In this document: positions 62,276 through 64,000 of the stretch, in pieces
Numbering within the stretch: position 1 is the first letter of the stretch
Layout of the letters: each line of letters opens with the position of its first letter
Source: Streptomyces solicavernae
Lineage (GTDB): Bacteria; Actinomycetota; Actinomycetes; Streptomycetales; Streptomycetaceae
DNA length: 64,000 nucleotides
Assembly: GCF_029968095.1 (NCBI RefSeq)
Contig: NZ_JASCIR010000001.1
Coordinates: forward strand, 62,001-126,000
Direction: 5' to 3'
Position numbers and translations under genes: made by a program
Notes under the pieces: model-generated
Databases searched by the model: none
Told to the model about the DNA's origin: nothing
The model's input: only the letters and a program-made list of their open reading frames with translations

Positions 62276-63181
62276 TTGCCTGGAGGAGTGCGGAGTTCCC
62301 GGGAGGTTCGTGAGCGGAGCGGGTCGGCGGCCGGCAGGGTGCGGGCGGGCCTGTCGGTGGTGCTGCTGGTGCTCGCCTGCCTGCTCACGCCGCTCGGAGC
62401 GATGTCGACGTGGGCGAAGTACGAGATCGGCGACAGCGACAACTACGTGGCCACGATGGCACCGCTGGCCTCCGATCCGGACGTCCAGCAGAACGTGGCG
62501 GACGCCATCAGCACGGAGATCATGCGACACATCGACGTGGGACCGCTGCAGAGCGCCGTAGAGCCGTTCCTCCAGGACGCGGTGCTGTCCTTCGCCGAGA
62601 CCGGGACATTCAGGACCGCCTGGAACGCCGCCAACCGGGCCGCCCACGACGCGGTGCAGGACGCGCTGAACGAAGGCGGGGACCGGGCCGTCACCCTCGA
62701 CCTCGCGCCGATCATCGAGCAGGCCAGAAACCAACTCGTCGAGGAAGGAGTGCCGTTCGCACGAAACATCCCGGTCGAGCACACCGAGATCACCATCCTG
62801 GAGAACCTCGGCACATTGGGGAAGGGGTTTCACATGCTGCAGGTCGCCGGGATCTGGCTGCCGATCGCCGCGGTACTGTGCGCGGCCGCGGGCATCGCCC
62901 TGGCGGTACGCCGCCGCCGGGCCGTCGTCGCCACGGCGCTCGGTCTCGCCCTGAGCGCGGGCCTGCTCGCCGTCGCCGTGGCCGTGGGCCGCAGCCTCAC
63001 CCTGGACGACCTGCCGCCCGACCTGTCCCGCCCCGCCGTCGCCGCGGTCTACGACGCCCTGACGGAGTCCCTGCGCACCGCGTCGTGGATCATCCTCGCC
63101 CTGGCCGTGCTGGTGGCCGTCGCGGGATGGGTCTCGGGCCGCCTCGGCTGGGGGCGCGGCAGACGGACGGGGCGCGACTGA
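62276..63181 (+). CDS. Membrane protein of unknown function
   Basis: 301 residues from a TTG (a GTG four codons later or others are possible; the start is weakly fixed). One membrane helix near 27-43 (SVVLLVLACLLTPLGAMSTW), a long outside domain (VATMAPLASDPDVQQNVADA, IEQARNQLVEEGVPFARNIP), then three membrane helices (IWLPIAAVLCAAAGIALAVR, VVATALGLALSAGLLAVAVA, SWIILALAVLVAVAGWVSGR). Pattern like other actinobacterial membrane proteins with an extracellular helical loop. Function unknown. Confidence 0.7.
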   Translation: MPGGVRSSREVRERSGSAAGRVRAGLSVVLLVLACLLTPLGAMSTWAKYEIGDSDNYVATMAPLASDPDVQQNVADAISTEIMRHIDVGPLQSAVEPFLQDAVLSFAETGTFRTAWNAANRAAHDAVQDALNEGGDRAVTLDLAPIIEQARNQLVEEGVPFARNIPVEHTEITILENLGTLGKGFHMLQVAGIWLPIAAVLCAAAGIALAVRRRRAVVATALGLALSAGLLAVAVAVGRSLTLDDLPPDLSRPAVAAVYDALTESLRTASWIILALAVLVAVAGWVSGRLGWGRGRRTGRD

Positions 63182-63244
63182 CAGACGGGGCGCGGCTGAC
63201 GGGCAGGGCTCGGCTGACGGACGGGGCGTGGCTGCTGGTGTGCT
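63182..63244. repeat. 17-bp GACGGGGCGCGGCTGAC repeats between convergent genes
   Basis: Four degenerate units from the membrane-protein stop to the hydrolase stop. Confidence 0.7.
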
Positions 63245-64000
63245 TCACGCCTCCGTCAGGAACCTTCGGAGGGCTGCGTTGAACTCCTGAGGGCGTTCCA
63301 GGTTCGGCAGATGGGCCGCGCCCTCGATCACCTGGAGGGTGGACTGCGGCAGGGCGGCGTGCAGGGCCTCGGCCTCCGCGACCGGGGTGTAGGCGTCCTC
63401 CGCGCCGACGACCAGCAGGGCCGGGACCGGGAGACGGGTGAGGAGGGGGCGGTAGTCGGGTCGTTCGGCGCGGCCGCGGAGGGCAGCCGCCGCACCCTCG
63501 GGGTCGGTGCCGCACATCATGCGGTGGACGTGGTCCTGGACCTCCGGGGCGGAGTGCGGGGCGACCATCTGGTGCAGCACCTCGTCCGCGTACGGCTTCA
63601 TGCCCTCCCGGAGCAGCCGCTCGGCGAGGGCGCGGCGCCAGGACCTGCCCTCGTCCGTCTCGGGCGCCGGGGAGGTGTCGGCGAGGACGAGGGCGGTGAT
63701 GCGGTCGCCGAAGAGGCGTACGCACTCCATGGCGATCTGGCCGCCCATGGAGATGCCGACGAGAACGAAACGCCGGACGCCGAGCCGGTCGAGGAGGGAT
63801 GCGATGTCGCGGGCGAAGACGTCGAGCGGGGTGGTGCCGGGGACGACGGTGGAAGCGCCGTAGCCGCGCAGATCGGGGGCGATGACATGGAAGTCCGGGG
63901 CGAGGGCGGCGAGTTGGGGCGCCCACAGGGTGCGGTCGAAGGGGTGTCCGTGGATCAGGACGACGGGCGTCGCGTCGGACGGGCCGACCGCGTCGTAGGC
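63245..64000 (-). CDS. Alpha/beta hydrolase, 5' end outside the window
   Basis: The minus-strand frame is open from the right edge (reading AYDAVGPSDATPVVLIHGHP) to the stop at 63245, 251 codons, with the start beyond the window. Motifs: oxyanion-hole VLIHGHPF, nucleophile VLVGISMGGQIAME (Ser in GISMG), acid VVGAEDAYTP and base GAAHLPNLERP. Resembles 3-oxoadipate enol-lactonase-like and other small esterases; the substrate is unknown. Confidence 0.85.
   Translation of the reverse strand, partial: AYDAVGPSDATPVVLIHGHPFDRTLWAPQLAALAPDFHVIAPDLRGYGASTVVPGTTPLDVFARDIASLLDRLGVRRFVLVGISMGGQIAMECVRLFGDRITALVLADTSPAPETDEGRSWRRALAERLLREGMKPYADEVLHQMVAPHSAPEVQDHVHRMMCGTDPEGAAAALRGRAERPDYRPLLTRLPVPALLVVGAEDAYTPVAEAEALHAALPQSTLQVIEGAAHLPNLERPQEFNAALRRFLTEA

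Overview
The window is about 64 kb of a high-GC actinobacterial chromosome, almost certainly Streptomyces. The evidence is extreme third-position GC, frequent GTG starts, many four-base GTGA/ATGA stop-start overlaps, and core genes such as fbaA, pyrE, clpB, dnaK-grpE-dnaJ-hspR, dcd and tRNA-Gly(CCC) with strongly Streptomyces-like products. No database search was possible, so all names rest on reading motifs and family resemblance.

Layout. 1-9.2 kb: central metabolism (tryptophan 2,3-dioxygenase fragment, DUF3151, class II aldolase, PyrE, aldose epimerase, a membrane-anchored SRPBCC protein, a membrane spermidine-synthase homologue, DUF2617, a Gly/Cys-tailed mini-protein, a PLP aminotransferase). 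9.3-10.1 kb: a RelE/Phd-like toxin-antitoxin pair. 10.3-16.1 kb: a lipoprotein and two tandem receptor kinases (cytoplasmic Ser/Thr kinase plus extracytoplasmic substrate-binding domain), all joined by GTGA overlaps. 16.4-27.5 kb: YbjN, ClpB, and the dnaK-grpE-dnaJ-hspR operon. HAIR-type HspR operators lie before clpB and dnaK. Between the two chaperone loci sits a small unit of a secreted DPGW-repeat peptide, a ligand-less Rieske-like protein and a divergent LuxR-type regulator. 27.5-35.3 kb: FkbM methyltransferase, WecA/MraY-like transferase, an EtfD-like Fe-S membrane protein, Yip1, a phosphoribosyltransferase, dCTP deaminase, and tRNA-Gly(CCC).

The tRNA-Gly is the left end of a 7.7-kb genomic island. 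A 41-bp copy of the tRNA 3' part (one mismatch) recurs exactly 7,700 bp downstream. The island holds at least three integrase relics, fragments of UbiA and CBS-domain genes, a frameshifted DUF4241 gene, an intact secreted FG-GAP repeat protein, and an intact three-gene WXG100-like operon of unknown role.

43-46.2 kb is a metal (probably copper) handling operon: ArsR, CDF transporter, 34-aa membrane peptide, Met-rich secreted protein, TauE/cupredoxin fusion and HMA chaperone. Then follow a TetR gene with two matching palindromic operators and an exported agmatine-deiminase-like lipoprotein, an ECF41-type sigma factor, a CrcB-DUF190-CrcB fluoride locus, membrane proteins next to a MerR regulator, a large AAA/STAND ATPase, an SH3 secreted protein, an FMN reductase, a DrrAB-like ABC exporter, and the 3' part of an alpha/beta hydrolase gene.

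A feature of the whole window is the density of short tandem repeats, both between genes and inside linkers of coding sequences.
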